From NCBI GenBank assembly GCA_028023455.1, contig JAQFVV010006273.1, forward strand, positions 5,397,598-5,461,597: a DNA stretch of 64,000 bases, in the 5' to 3' direction. The notes under the pieces were generated by a model that made no database searches, was not told the origin of the DNA, and saw nothing but the letters and a program-made list of their open reading frames with translations. This document shows, in pieces, positions 24,290-37,029 of this stretch. Made by a program: the position numbers and the translations under genes. Numbering within the stretch: the stretch's first letter is position 1; each line of letters opens with the position of its first letter. Origin of the DNA: Epiperipatus broadwayi. Lineage: Eukaryota > Onychophora > Udeonychophora > Euonychophora > Peripatidae.

Positions 24290-25735
24290 CTTTTAATAGC
24301 AATGTATCTAAGTATTTTAAGATTTAAAAGTATATAAATATTAATAAAAAATTTAAATCATTATATAAATGATATAAGCAAAACAAATATTATAGAAGAA
24401 GGTTTAACTTTAATACATAATGGTTTATATTTTAAATATTTTAATGAATTTTAGAATATACAGAATGAATGTGTTACAGGTTGTACACTTAGTAGTTTAA
24501 TGTCATCAATATTTATAAATTAATTAGAAACTATTATAATTAAAATAATAATTAGTCTAGAAATAATACTTTATGTTGATGTTATTTTAAGAAAAGGTAA
24601 TAAAAGAGCTATGAATAATATTTATGATAATTTTAATAATAATGTATTCAATATTAAATTTATAAAAGTAGAATTTGAAGATAGAATTAAATATTTAGAT
24701 ATTAAAATCCTCATAGTTAATGATAACAAAATTATATTAAAACATTTTATTAAAAAAGGCAAATTAAAAAAAAAAATATTCCCATAGATTCACATCAAGC
24801 ATGGATACAAAAGATGGCAGTCACTAAAAATTTTAAATATAGAAATGATAAATTAATACAGATAAAAATATAGTGATTTGCAAAAGAATCATTTTATTAA
24901 ATTAAAAATTTATGGATAGAACTCTAAAACTATTAAAAATATAATTTTTATTTTAGAAAATCTATATTAAATAATATTTCTGTGTAAAATAATTATAACA
25001 ATGATGGTAACAATACTTCAAATAACAAATGGATCAAACTTTATCCCCAAATTTATATTGATTAATAAAAAAACAAAAATTATATTGATAAGCATATAAG
25101 TATTGGATGATTGAATAGTATAAGTCTGGATAAATTAATAAGCAATAATAAAATAAGAGATGATATAGAGTACAAAAAAAAATCATATATAGAATTAGCT
25201 GTGTCCATTGCAATATGATTTGCTAAAGTCATAGAAGGAAACAGATGTAAGAGCCAAAAAATATAAAAATGCAATTAATAGGTAAAAAAATAATTCTACT
25301 TTATACATTCATTACTTGACAGATGGACATAAAATAGATGCTACAAAAATATTAAACCTCTAAACTATATTAAAGATCCAAAAAGAAGACAAATACATGA
25401 AACATTTTACATTAAGCATAACTTAAATAATTGTATTAATATTTATAAAACTTCAATAAATTTAATTAACAATTGATCAATTAAAAGTGAATGGAAAATT
25501 ATATAGATAGTATATATAAAGTTATATAGCATATGTATTATTTATTCTTTATATTGTTATGTTATATATTGAATCTCTATATTAAAAAAATTTACTCTAT
25601 TTTACTAATGTTTCATTTTAATTATGGTTCTTATTTTCTTTCATTATAAAAGATTATGTGGCATTCTATCTGCAGTAATTCATTAACATTAAAATTGATC
25701 CTTATCATTTAAAAAGGTCATTAAACTATGTGCCA
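24290..25735 (+). pseudogene. Penelope-like retroelement, copy P2 (degenerate)
   Basis: The frame matches P1 and P3. It starts with LRFKSI-ILIKN (about 24,320), then GLTLIHNGLYFKYFNEF, TGCTLSSLMSSIFIN and LETIII (about 24,410-24,540), corresponding to the PLE GxxMGSPLSPxxANxxM-E region. The active-site strand is LYVDVILRKGNKRAMNNIYD (24,570-24,640), where YVDD has become YVDV. It is followed by EFEDRIKYLDIKI, matching the conserved FLDxxI motif. Downstream lie a decayed GIY-YIG domain (about 25,190-25,300) and its C-terminal DGHKIDATKILNL and IHETFYIKHNL (25,325-25,430). Several stops and shifts make it non-functional. Its 3' end (25,696-25,733) carries the same hammerhead-like remnant as P1 and P3. 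Confidence 0.78.
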
Positions 25736-25739
25736 AAAA

Positions 25740-28700
25740 AGGCTTTTTATACGTAATTATTATTTTTAATATATATAATTATATAGCTATTGTATATGTT
25801 TTTTTATTATAATTTATATAAAAAAACAGCATAATGGACTTTATTAATTTCCATTTTTGATATTTTATAACAAGATATATTCATGTAGAAAAAATTGATA
25901 TAAAAAAAGAATTAGATGAAACATTTCTTTTTTTGGTAAATATAGTTTAAATGAGTTATTAAATAAATATTATGCAAAAATAAAATTTGTATTGGGAGTA
26001 ACAAAGCTTGTTGAATCAGAATTATTGATGACATTGAAACACTTGAAAAAATTAAAAATAAGCTTAACCAAATGTACAACCGAATTGATAATTATGTAAA
26101 AAAAATACTAGGAAATTAAACTATAGGAATAAAAATCATTGGTTAAAAATCATTATGAGTAATCTTTAGGCAACATTTATAAAGTACTCAATGATTTAAA
26201 TACTTAGAATATTGTTTATTTGCGGCATTAGCACAACATTATATGATTTGGTATAGTGACAGATTAGCAGATTTTGAAGTTTAATGTTACTAATCTAGTC
26301 CAGATCTGACCAGTACAGATCTGTCCATCACTTGTAACTTCTTATGAACTTCTGAATAATAAAGCTATTCACGTATTTTTTATATATATTGAAGAATGTT
26401 ATTCAATAGTTTTATATAATGTAAGGGACTTTAATAACGCTGTAAAAGTATAATACCTGCTATAAAAAATATTATATATAATATATAAATAAAGAATTTA
26501 ACGGTAAAAATATTATATTTGAAATTCTTTAGAATTTAAAATATATTTTACCAGTAAATTGTTTATTTATATTATATACATAAAAAGGACAAATGATAAA
26601 TTATTAGCACTATAGAAGTATTGAAATAAATTTAAGAAAATTATGGTGAAAAAAAGAGATTAGTCTGGGGATGTATTCTGAGGTAGTAATTATAAAAGAA
26701 GACTAACAAGAGGAAGACAAAAAAAAAAAAAAAACTTATTTAAGAATCTTTAGCAGAAAATAATTCCAAGGTAGAAAGATTAATAAAAGGTAGTTTGTTT
26801 TGTTACACTAAATCTGACTTTTTGATAAATTATTAATGATGTTCAAGAAAGATGATAATGATCATTACATCCCTTTTAATGTAATGTATTTCAATTAAGT
26901 GTGATTTATGTTTATTTATTGCAAGCTAACTTATAACCACCGAACGTTTTGTACTCATTTGAGAATATATACTTCACATAACTGCATTCATAGTTATTAC
27001 TAATTATTATTATTAGTCTTAAAAAGTTGATTACTTATTTCATGCATTTATCTTACCTTAAAAGTTAAAAATGTATATCTAGACTGATAATGCTATAATA
27101 ATTTTTAGTCTCATAAATATAGGAATAGTTATTAATGTATTAAATTAGAAATGGATATCAAAATTATGAATGCAAAAAGTTTGACATTTATAAATTAATT
27201 TGTAACAGTATGATCCTGATAAATATTGAATAAATAATGAAATTACGTATAAGAAATTGTGATGTGGGCCAATGAAGAGTACTGGTTTAGCATGAAGTAA
27301 ATCTTAAATATCTTTAATTTTTTTTTTTTTCAGAAATCTTTATTTTTGCTTTAAGATGTGTAATGTAGTGGCCATTTTAAGTATATATATATATAATATT
27401 TTAATATGCTAAGAATAAATGTTAAACTTTAGAATAACAGATCAGGACTATTATATCAAAAAAAGATTCTTTTTCTGTTTTTTTTCTTTCTCTATAAAAT
27501 ACACAAACTTTTTATAATCACTCTCTTATAAAACATACACATACATTCTTAACTATTCTTTCTCCGTCCCTTGCACACATTTCACAATATAATTATAAAC
27601 GTCATCGATATACTGAAACGTGTCTTTTCGAGATTAATTCAGTTTTTTGATTCATCATCCCATGTCGGACCATAGCACTAGTAAGGCTGATAAATGTAAC
27701 CATCTCATACACAGTTTCTCTATGATGAACTGTGTGAGAAACCTTTGACCTGTAGAGTAATATTTAAAATCCATATTTACTACTTCTAGAGAGTATCTAC
27801 ATTTTTATATCAGCTGTGTTCTACTCTACACAATATCAGTAAAGTATCACTTTAATAAATAGTCAATTCTATCTCGGAAAGATATTTTTTAAAACCTGAA
27901 TTTAAAAAAGATAATTAACAATGAAACATTAAATACAGTTATTTTAATTTTTTAATAAGATATAATTGTTTTGGGAGAATAATTAGGTGGGCGCAAATAT
28001 TTAATTTCCGACGCTAGTTATTTATTTTATGCAATATTCACTGATGATAAACATAACACTGTATTACATTTTCTGTTGCGTTAATATATAATAAACAACT
28101 TGTTTAAAATAAATAAATAAAGCAAAATGAAATGAAATAAAAAAATATAAAAAAGCAAGTGACTATAAGAAATTTTTTAATGTATAAATAATAACCAATT
28201 AGTTCAAAATATTTTTCATAAATAATAAAAAATGATGGGGTATTTCTTTTAATACTAAGTGTTTCACTTTTTCAACCAAGTTTTTAACTTTATTTATTTA
28301 ATTGGTTGCATCACTAGGGAAATTTTTATTTAATCACAGAAAACTTTTTTTTTTTTTTTGCCAAATGTTTTATTTTATATGTACACCTATTAACAGCATT
28401 TAATGTTTTGAAGAAGAGATATCATTATAATAATGATGATGATGGTGGTGGTGGTGATGATGATGATAATAATTATTATTGAACTTACTATTGTTTTTAA
28501 AATCCAGAGACATACGAGTAATTTTTTTGTTTAGAACTTTTTTTTTCTGTTTACATAGAAAATGAAATCTTTTTAATTAGGTAATAATATTCAGTCAAGA
28601 GGAGGGTTGTTTTTTGACCGGTATTTAAAATTTAGTTATATAAATAAAATATATGCGCAATTAATTCGATTAAATATTCTGTAAATCATCAATTTTATAT

Positions 28701-29285
28701 TGCAAATAAAGTTTGATTAGGCAGGATATTAAAAAAATATATCAATGATCAACAAATGATGGTTTTAAATTGGATTCCAATACATTTTAAAAGATTTTGA
28801 AGAAATATTTTTCATTTTGTAGTGGATTGATATTGATAAAAATGATTTTAATTATGTTTTACAGTGACGTGTGCTTGTGAATCAGTTTTCAATTATTCTA
28901 ATCTAAAATTAATAATGTGTGTGAAAAGTGAAGGCAAAATTTTTCAGGCTAGTGAACAAATTCCAAATAATATCTTAATTTGTGTAACTATTTCATAGTC
29001 AACTTAGTTACTCATCTAATAGTAAATAAACATTAACGTGCATGTAGCGGTTTTTATCTGGAGAGTAAATCAAGAAAAAATACCCGTATCACAGTCAGCT
29101 ATATATTCAATATTCTCAATGCTTGAAGGATATACATTCATTAGAGAACTATTAAAATCATCTAACATAATTTTGTTACATTATTTTTTATTACTGTATA
29201 AAGTTCAGTTTTTTAAAGATAGATAAATATTTAAACCAAACAAGATCGTATATATAATTTCTATATAAATAATTTGTGGCAGTAT
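25740..29285. other. Long AT-rich stretch, little structure
   Basis: Contains simple repeats: compound (TAA/GAT/GGT) at 28,425-28,480, poly(T) at 27,318 and 28,347, (TA)n at 27,380. A short palindrome lies at 27,704-27,741 (CTCATACACAGTTTC paired with AACTGTGTGAG). No sustained frame; the 62-codon frame at 29,038-29,226 has no recognisable motif. Confidence 0.5.
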
Positions 29286-29290
29286 GATAC

Positions 29291-30180
29291 TTTTTTTTCC
29301 AAAATGGGTTTATTGATCAAACGATACAATTATATGGATAAAATAGAAGTCCAATGAGACCTAGAATATGGACTAATCTTCTGTATTTTCTTAAATAACC
29401 TTTATCTTTGAAATTAAAGTAAAGAGGAGAGAAAACATAAAAATACATTCTCTAAGCAAAGTTGCTCAGCTTACACATTCAAAATTATTAAATTAACAGA
29501 ACAAGATAATATATGGATGAAACAATAGTAAATATTAACAATTAGTTGATCAAATGATACAAATTATATTGATAAAACAGAGAGAAAACATATAAATACA
29601 TACTATAATCAAACTTGCTCAGCTTAAACATTCAAAGTGATTAAATCAGTGGAAAAACACAATATACAGATGAAATAATAGTCAATATGAACAATTAGTT
29701 AATTAAACCTATCAAGGCCAATCATTTCTTATGTGATGGGGCTAGTCTACTATCTCTTTCCTTTATTGTTTTGATATTCTTGATAAATATTTGCAGCACA
29801 TCAATGTTATTAAAATCAAACAGGAGTACACATTTCGTTAACCCATATACTAAACAACAAGAAGGTCACACTCCTTATCTCTGCAAATATTCCAGATTTG
29901 ATTCCCTGAATCAACATTGTCACTAAAGAGACTTTTTTGTATATTGAATAAATCATGGTTCTACATTTCTGAAATGCAAGGCATCTGATGAAAATATGCT
30001 CGGTAGTATCATCCTCCCTATGACCCAATGAGCATATGGAATCAGAGGTATAACCTCTATAAATTGTTAGAAAGCTTCCTCTGGGGAGGCTTTATGCCAA
30101 TAATCACTTACATAACAAATTTTATGATAGAAGACTCTTTATAACACAATTATAGGCATCTAATTACACCAAAAATCTAA
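29291..30180 (-). pseudogene. LINE 3' end with C-terminal zinc-knuckle-like motif
   Basis: Read from 30,180 down. SICSLGHREDDTTEHIFIRC at about 30,035-29,980 fits the C-terminal Cys/His motif (CxxxGHxxxDTxEHxxxxC) found after the reverse transcriptase in Jockey, I, R1 and related LINEs. Then come MIYSIYKKVS, MLIQGIKSGIFAEIRS and a stop at about 29,816. The 3' untranslated part ends with AATAAA-like ATCAATAAACCC and an 8-base poly(A) at 29,291-29,298 on the minus strand, marking the true 3' end. The untranslated part holds a direct duplication (separate entry). The reverse transcriptase is missing, so the copy is 5'-truncated. Confidence 0.65.
29314..29700. repeat. Direct duplication within the LINE 3' region
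   Basis: TTGATCAAACGATACAA at 29,313 recurs as TTGATCAAATGATACAA at 29,548, and TTGCTCAGCTTACACATTC recurs after 153 bp as TTGCTCAGCTTAAACATTC. The first unit has about 80 extra bases near its start. Confidence 0.7.
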
Positions 30181-30189
30181 ATAATACCT

Positions 30190-30935
30190 AAAATTAAAGA
30201 GAATAATTTGTATTCTTAAAATATATCAGATTGTTAATAGGAATAAGAAAAGATATTTATTTAAGTACATATTCTTATGTTTATAGAATATCAAAAGTAT
30301 ATTTTAAAAAAATCAATTGTATAAAATTGTAAATATACAAATTATCTCAAATAGTTTAAATCGATAAAAACAACATTATTTTTTGAAATAATATCTAAAT
30401 CTACGGAGTGAAAATATTTACTTTTATGCATAATCAAAACATTAAAGAAACATTATAAACTATTTTTATGTCAAATGCATTTTACATATTAATAAAGTAA
30501 TAATATTTCTGTTTAAAGACATGGATAAGAAACAAGTATTTTATTTTATTTTTTCATGACTAAAGTATAAAATAATTGAAGACAAACAATTAATTCTTAG
30601 TTTTAATATAAAAAGGAATAGAAAATGTCTCTTATGACAATGACTCCTACATTTACAAAACTACTGAAATTTATAATATAAAAGTCTTTCTTTAAACACA
30701 ATCTTATTCTGAGAAAAAGATATTGCATTTAGTTTAGTAAAAGAAAATATTTGAATTGTAATCGCTCTAGATAAAACAGATATATTTGATGATTCTTAGA
30801 TTTTTATCTAATGAGCTAAAGTTTTTCAGTTAATTTATTCAAGTAGTATTTGTACTAGAGATCTTAATATGCATTTAAATGGTAACGATTAGTAAAATTA
30901 AAACATGCAGTAATTTTTTATATTAGAATTGTAAA
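30190..30935. other. AT-rich stretch, no feature recognised
   Basis: No repeat, motif or sustained frame seen. Confidence 0.5.
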
Positions 30936-30939
30936 TGGT

Positions 30940-31259
30940 AAACCACTAAACATCACATAATCACTATTTCTTATGCTAGCACATAACTGTTCTTAAAACA
31001 GGCAACACTCTCCATACAGTAGTGCCACTCAGTGCCAACCAAATCCAAAGCTTTTCACTGATGAAGGCCACAGGCCAAAAACTAGTCTGGGGATATTGGA
31101 TGAGTAGGCACTAGATGGAGATTCTTGCACAAGCCTTCTGGCATCCATTGATTACTCTGGTTGACACTGAGTGGCACTACTGTATGGAGAGTTTTGCCTG
31201 TCTTAATAACAGTTATGTGCTAGCATAAAAAATAGTGATATGTGATGTTTAGTGGTTTA
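30940..31259. mobile_element. Palindromic hammerhead-type repeat element, 320 bp
   Basis: Left arm 30,940-31,040 (AAACCACTAAACATCACATA, CAGGCAACACTCTCCATACA) is the inverse of right arm 31,160-31,259 with a few mismatches. The centre contains, on the + strand, CTGATGA (31,058-31,064), a GGCC-ACA-GGCC hairpin, AAAAC and TAGTC at 31,083-31,087. This is a hammerhead core in which GAAA has become AAAA. The same element family recurs at 31,440-31,625, 45,286, 61,012 and 61,742-62,275. No protein is encoded. Confidence 0.8.
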
Positions 31260-31439
31260 ACACCAATCCTGCTTAATAGGATAGTGGTGGCTATGGTTAT
31301 TAAAGAGTCAAAGACACCAAAATATTTAGGTATTGAACTGGGTTCAGACTCATATGACTATATAAGCTATTGAGCTTACATTGAAAATATTGTGTTTCAA
31401 CTTTATTCTCATAGTTTTGTAGTTAAGTAGAGATAAAAG

Positions 31440-31625
31440 GTGACTGGTGGAGGATTGCATTAGATCCTAAGATCTAGGTGCAGTGCTCTCAGATCCAAAG
31501 TTTCTCACTAATGTAGGCCACAAGTCTGGGGATATTGGATGAGTAGGCACTAGCCTTCTGGCATCCATTGATTACTCTGGTTGGCACTGACTGGCACTAC
31601 TGTATGGAGAGTTTTGCCTGCTTTA
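31440..31625 (+). mobile_element. Half copy of the hammerhead-type repeat
   Basis: GGATTGCATTAGATCCTAAG, GTGCAGTGCTCTCAGATCC, CACTAATGTAGGCCACAAG, TCTGGGGATATTGGATGAG and the terminal block ending GAGAGTTTTGCCTG match the right half of the 61.7-kb element. The hammerhead core is broken: CTGATGA reads CTAATGT and the GAAAC segment is deleted. It lies 180 bp from the palindrome at 30,940-31,259, so the two may be one larger, rearranged insertion. Confidence 0.75.
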
Positions 31626-31629
31626 ATAA

Positions 31630-33125
31630 TTGTAAATGATATTTGGTAGACAGAGTATTTTCATTATCTGAAATTTAGTTTATATCAACCACAATCAATT
31701 ATCATCAAAAATAAATGCATCTTGACTAGTCACCCTGAATTGTACTTATGAATAAGTGTATGTATTCTTTTAAAGATTTGTGACATATCAATTAAATAAT
31801 ATTTAAGATTAACAAATAGTTTATCATTCATAGTAATGTAATCCACCTTAGATGATTACATTTTAAAGAGATAAGTACAATGAAGAAATATTCCATAACG
31901 GTCAGACAAAATCCAAGATGTGTCTAAAATAAAACATCAAGTACACTTTGATACTTAAAGAGTAGTAAAAGAAATTAAAAAAAGACTTAAGAAGTGTTTG
32001 TTCAGTGCAAATGTTATGAAAAGTTAAAATTTGTTTAGAACAATGAAAACAGGTATGATTTTGACATATCCTATCTTTTCAAACATTGTCTTAAAATTTA
32101 ATATTATCTACAAAATTACTTTGCAATGAACACAAGAATAGAACTCAATAAAAAATAGCTTGAGGCATGAGTCCTTTAAATTAAGTAGAATGTTTGGGCA
32201 GATCATAAAAATAAAAGATATAATGAAGAGTCTTAAATATGGTTATTAATAATCTTATTTCATTTACTGATAAGCAATTAACAACATAATTTTAAGATCT
32301 AAAAATCTATTATTCAATGACAGTGGTGGTGTCATTTTTGAACTGCATGGAAAGTGAGAATAAAAAGACTGCTTTTATTTTGCATTGAAGCTTGTCTATT
32401 AGTTTACTAATTAATACCCTGTGCATTTAATTCACTGGTAGAATGCTAGACTCAGTGGTAAATATTCCAGAGTTAATTTTCAAATTAATAATGTACATTA
32501 AAAAATGGGTGATTATCTTCTAGGCTAGCTTTTGGATAAGTGGTTTACATAGATTGTAAAATATAAGGAATTAAGTGGACAATATAGAATGTTATCTTTA
32601 TTTAGTTATAAAAAAGAATTTGTAGTGTTATTAATATTTTTATTATAATCAAAAATAAGTGCTCTATTAAATAAAGTGCAGATTCTAATATTATCTGGTT
32701 AACAATATATCCAATAATTTCAAACTGTATTGCATAAAAGATATTTATCTGGTTAATTAGGAAATCAAAATGGTAATGAAATAAAAATATAGGTTATAGC
32801 ATGACATCTCTTACTCAGTAGATAAAATCTGTATAATATTACAATTGTTTGTTCTATGGTCTTTTCTCTGATAATCATGTGATAATCCAAATTAATATAG
32901 AATCTTTACATTAAAGCTAATAATTGGTTATTGATTTAAATAGAAGATGATAGCTGGATTGGGTATTGATAAATTATTTAAATTAATAATCCAATTTTTG
33001 TTTGTGTCTTTAAATTTTTTTATAATTTACCCCAATCCAGACTTGAAATTCAAGGCTTGCTCCTTTCATCAGAATCAGTTATTCATAAAAGAGCGTAACA
33101 ATCTGAACTCCAAGAGATAAAGGTA
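31630..33125. other. AT-rich stretch, no feature recognised
   Basis: About 1.5 kb with no sustained frame or repeat of note. Confidence 0.5.
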
Positions 33126-33127
33126 AA

Positions 33128-33434
<307 letters not shown>

Positions 33435-33780
33435 TAAAACATTAAAAATAATTTCACAATGACAATTTGTGCATTATACATACATACTCATACCAAGCAG
33501 GGAAAATTCCTAATGTCCATACATTCTTGTCATCGCAGATGTTATTATTATGTGATTATTCCAATAATATACAAATGTAGATGAGCTGGTTACAAACATG
33601 CATTTACCAGTGTGGTGAGTTTATGAGCTTTTTACCTCTGAGATTAAAGTCAAGAAACACCATGGTCTTTCTTTTCAGTTGCATGATTGCTTTTAACTGA
33701 AATATCAGTTGTGAATAAATATGTGCATGAATGATTTTTTAAGAAATGTTTGCAATAATAAAAGATAAAAAATAAATCAT
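33435..33780. other. AT-rich stretch, no feature recognised
   Basis: Flank between the microsatellite and the RTE LINE, without motifs. Confidence 0.5.
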
Positions 33781-33789
33781 GGTGCTTAT

Positions 33790-35430
33790 TTCCAGGAGGT
33801 TGTAAAGTCACCATCCAAGTTAGCAATTAGTGGTCAAGGATAAAGAGTATAAGAAGCCCCTGATTATGGATCCAGATTTGCCATCTGGTGATCTTTTATT
33901 CATGTATTTATATCTGCAAGTCACTTTCAAGTGAACAAAGATTGCAAAAACTAAAAGAACTGATTATACTAAATGGAAAATTATTGAGCTTTGTGAAGTT
34001 AGAAGACAAGGTGAAGAGAATCAATTTAAAATATGGACACATACTATACTACAAAAGCATAAACATTGGAAGTATAAGTGGAGTAAAATTCATATAAATA
34101 AAAAGTATCAAAACAACACTGTGGATATTGATAGTATACCAGACAACTTAATAACAGATACTAAATGCATATAATTCCAGTTTATGACCTGGCAAGTTCT
34201 CATAGTGATGAAATAGTAGAGGAATGTTATATGGATGTACAAAAGGTTTTTGATGAGACCAAATAACATTTTTAAATTGTTATGGGAGACATTAATACTA
34301 GAAGTGATAAACAATTGAAAGATGAAAGTGTTGTAGGTAAATTTGGTTGTGGTGATAAAAATGAAGGGAGGACATAGACTTGTGAAGTTTTCACACACAA
34401 AAAAAAACTTTATATTATGAACCTTTTTTTTAAAAAATGCTAAATATAAATTAACATGGAAGCATCCAAATAAAGGTACAGGAGAATTGAATTATATTTT
34501 GACTAACAGGAAATATCTATTCCAACATTGCAATGTTCTTATAAAATTCAACATAGGAAGTGATCATTGATTAGTGAGATGTAAGATACATATTAATGCA
34601 GAACTAGAAAACCAAAAATTATTAAGGAAAACAATATTCACAATTGATATTTCTAATTTTCAGAAATATTTCAAACAATTTAAATTATAACTTGCAAATC
34701 ATTTTTAAATATTAACGGATTTTGAACATGACTCTGATGAATGAAATCAATATCAAGATAACTGATACACTTTTAAAAACTGCAACAAAGATGGTTGGTA
34801 CAATAAAGCAGCAATTGTTCAGTAAAATTTCTACTGAAAATAGAGAATTTATGAAAAAAAGAAAATGAAATTTATACACACAATGCATTAAGAAGGATTG
34901 AATATGTAGACTTTTGTAAAATGGGTGAAGAAAAGTTGATAATGAGATGTAAACTAGCAAAGAAAATTATAAAAAAAGAGTGTAAAACAACATTTTGGTA
35001 TTAGTATCAAACTTATTTCTGCAATAAGAAAAAAGATGGCATTATTACAAGAATTTTATCAAAAATTATTTAGTAATAACGAACAAGGAAAATTACCCCC
35101 AACAATTACTATAGAATTTTCTAGGATTTCAAATAAAGAACTGCAACATGCAATTAAATTTATGAAGAAGGGAAAAGCTCCAGGTAATGATGGAATTACA
35201 GTTGATATCTTAAAAAAGGCAGATGAAGAAATAAAAAAGCTTTTAGCAAAGTTATATCCCAAATGTCTAAATGATAGAGAGATGTACCAGATAATTGAAA
35301 GAATATAATGTTAATATTAATATTTTAAAAAGGTGATAAAAAGATATTATAGAGTCTTTTATCAAATTTATACAAAATTTTTACCAAGATAATTATAACC
35401 CTTTTACAGCGAATTTTGAATTTCCGAATA
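33790..35430 (+). pseudogene. RTE-type LINE, 5' half (endonuclease to start of RT)
   Basis: An untranslated lead is followed by an apurinic-endonuclease-like domain: SLSSEQRLQKLKELI and YGHILYYKSINIGSISGVKF (about 33,925-34,095), QVYDLASSHSDEIVEECY (34,170), IVMGDINTRSDK (34,285), GKFGCGDKNEGRT (34,340) and KLYIMNLFFKK. Then ISNKELQHAIKFMKKGKAPG and NDGITVDILKKADEEIKKLL (35,130-35,250) open the reverse transcriptase of RTE elements. Several frameshifts and stops occur, and the endonuclease SEVR site is altered. The sequence stops at about 35,430, shortly after a motif equivalent to 56,190-56,260 of the other copy. The 3' half of an RTE lies nearby on the opposite strand (35,830-37,020). Confidence 0.8.
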
Positions 35431-35825
35431 AAAATAATATAAACAAATTAAAACATACAAATAATAAAAAAATAATAGAATAAATATATTAAGTAATAAA
35501 CATCTAAATGAAATAAGAAATAATGATGATTTAAATAAATTTATGAAATTAGACAAATGTAAAAAGGTAAACAAGGAAATGTAGAAAATATATACACAGG
35601 GAAACAAATAATTTATTAAAGCAAGATTATAGCAACACAAATTTGGCAATTTTTTTTATTAATAAACAAACAGAAACATGGGTAATATATATTTGATAAA
35701 AATGATATTAAAATAATGTTTTATTAAAAATAAAATAGAAAGAAAAATAAAAAAAAGTCTATACATAAAAAAATCCAATAATAATAATAATTCAATCTAA
35801 AATTATTAAAAGTTAACTAATTGAC
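35431..35825. other. Segment between the converging RTE halves
   Basis: Very A-rich. One broken plus-strand frame has Lys/Asn-rich sequence without a known motif. It could be former 3' flank carried by an inversion, or a separate insertion. Confidence 0.4.
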
Positions 35826-35829
35826 AAAA

Positions 35830-37020
35830 CAACATGCACATCATCATCATTTTGAATCATTATCAATCTACTGCACAATGAAAATCTCTTTAAGCTCAGT
35901 CCATCTTCTCCATATCACCCCAACACACTTGTTTACTTCATCTATCCATCTCACATGCAGTCTCCTTTTAGGCTTTTACAATCTTTTTGATCTGTGTATG
36001 ATTTCAACTATCCATTTATTATCATCACATTTAACAATATGTATGGCCCAGCACCACTTCAGTCTCTTAATTATTTCAATAATGTCAGTAAAACCTGTTT
36101 GTTCTTTCACCTATGAATTTAATTTTTGGTCTCTTTTTGTTACTCCTAACATGCATTTCTTCATACTTTGTTAGATGGTCTGAAATCTCCGTACTACTCT
36201 TCTGTTAAGTGTCCAGTAACAAATGTAAAACACATTTATTAAAAACTTTATTTTTTAAATACATAGGTATATTTCCTTTTAATATTAAGCACTCCAATAA
36301 AGTTTAAGCCTATGATTAATTTCATCCATTATGTTTTCATCTGTAGAAATAATGTGACCAAAGTATTTGTCTAAGTCATCATTATCAATCATTATATTAT
36401 TATTTTGAGAAAGTCCATTAAAAATTACTTTAGTCTTTTCAACATTTATCTTTATACCTTCTTACTTTCATCTGATAATTCATGCAACATTTCCTGAAAC
36501 TCTTAAGCATTATTTGAAAAACAAGTACACCATTTTCAAAATTTTAATGACTTAAATAATCTCCATTCACTTTTACTTCTTTAGTTTCCCATTTTAATTC
36601 ACAAAATACATTCTGCAAAATTGCTGTAAAACGTTTTGGAGATATAGAGTCACCTTGTCCTGCACCCTTCTCATTGCTAATCTTCTAAGTATTAAGTAAT
36701 CTAATTGTTGCTGTTGCACTTTTATAAATAGTCTTCAGAAATTACAATATCATTGATTTATATCTTGATGATCCAATTCTTTAATAACTGAAGAAATTCT
36801 TATAGAATCAAATGCCTTTTCATAATCTACAAACCCAAAGCATAATGGCAACTCATATTTATTGGTTGTTTCTATAATTGTTCTCAATACATGAATATGA
36901 TCCATTGTAATAAAACCACTTTTAAAAACAGTTTATTCTCTAGGTTGGTTAAAATCCAAAGTTTGCTATAGACAAGTTGTAATTATCTTCATAAAAAATT
37001 TGTATAGAACTAATACAGGC
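35830..37020 (-). pseudogene. RTE-type LINE, 3' half (RT core to GAT tail), inverted
   Basis: Minus strand from about 37,020 to 35,830. It starts at the equivalent of 56,185 of the better copy, includes LCFGFVDYEKAFDSI (about 36,840-36,790) and continues with GDSISPK (about 36,655). The position of the catalytic FADD is degraded (HxNFENGVLVF, about 36,555-36,520). The C-terminal region matches 56,800-57,390, and the 3' end is TGATGATGATG (35,841-35,852 as complement). Many stops. It overlaps the 3' end of the 33,790-35,430 fragment by only about 70 bases of element sequence. Confidence 0.8.
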
Positions 37021-37029
37021 AGCAATATA

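Noticed and set aside
27704-27741. Short hairpin as a hammerhead or terminator
   Set aside because: It has GAAAC and ATGATGA words, but not in hammerhead order or spacing.
35821-36174. 117-codon plus-strand frame starting with a His-rich stretch
   Set aside because: It is antisense to the 3' half of an RTE LINE; the His run is the GAT/ATC tail read backwards.
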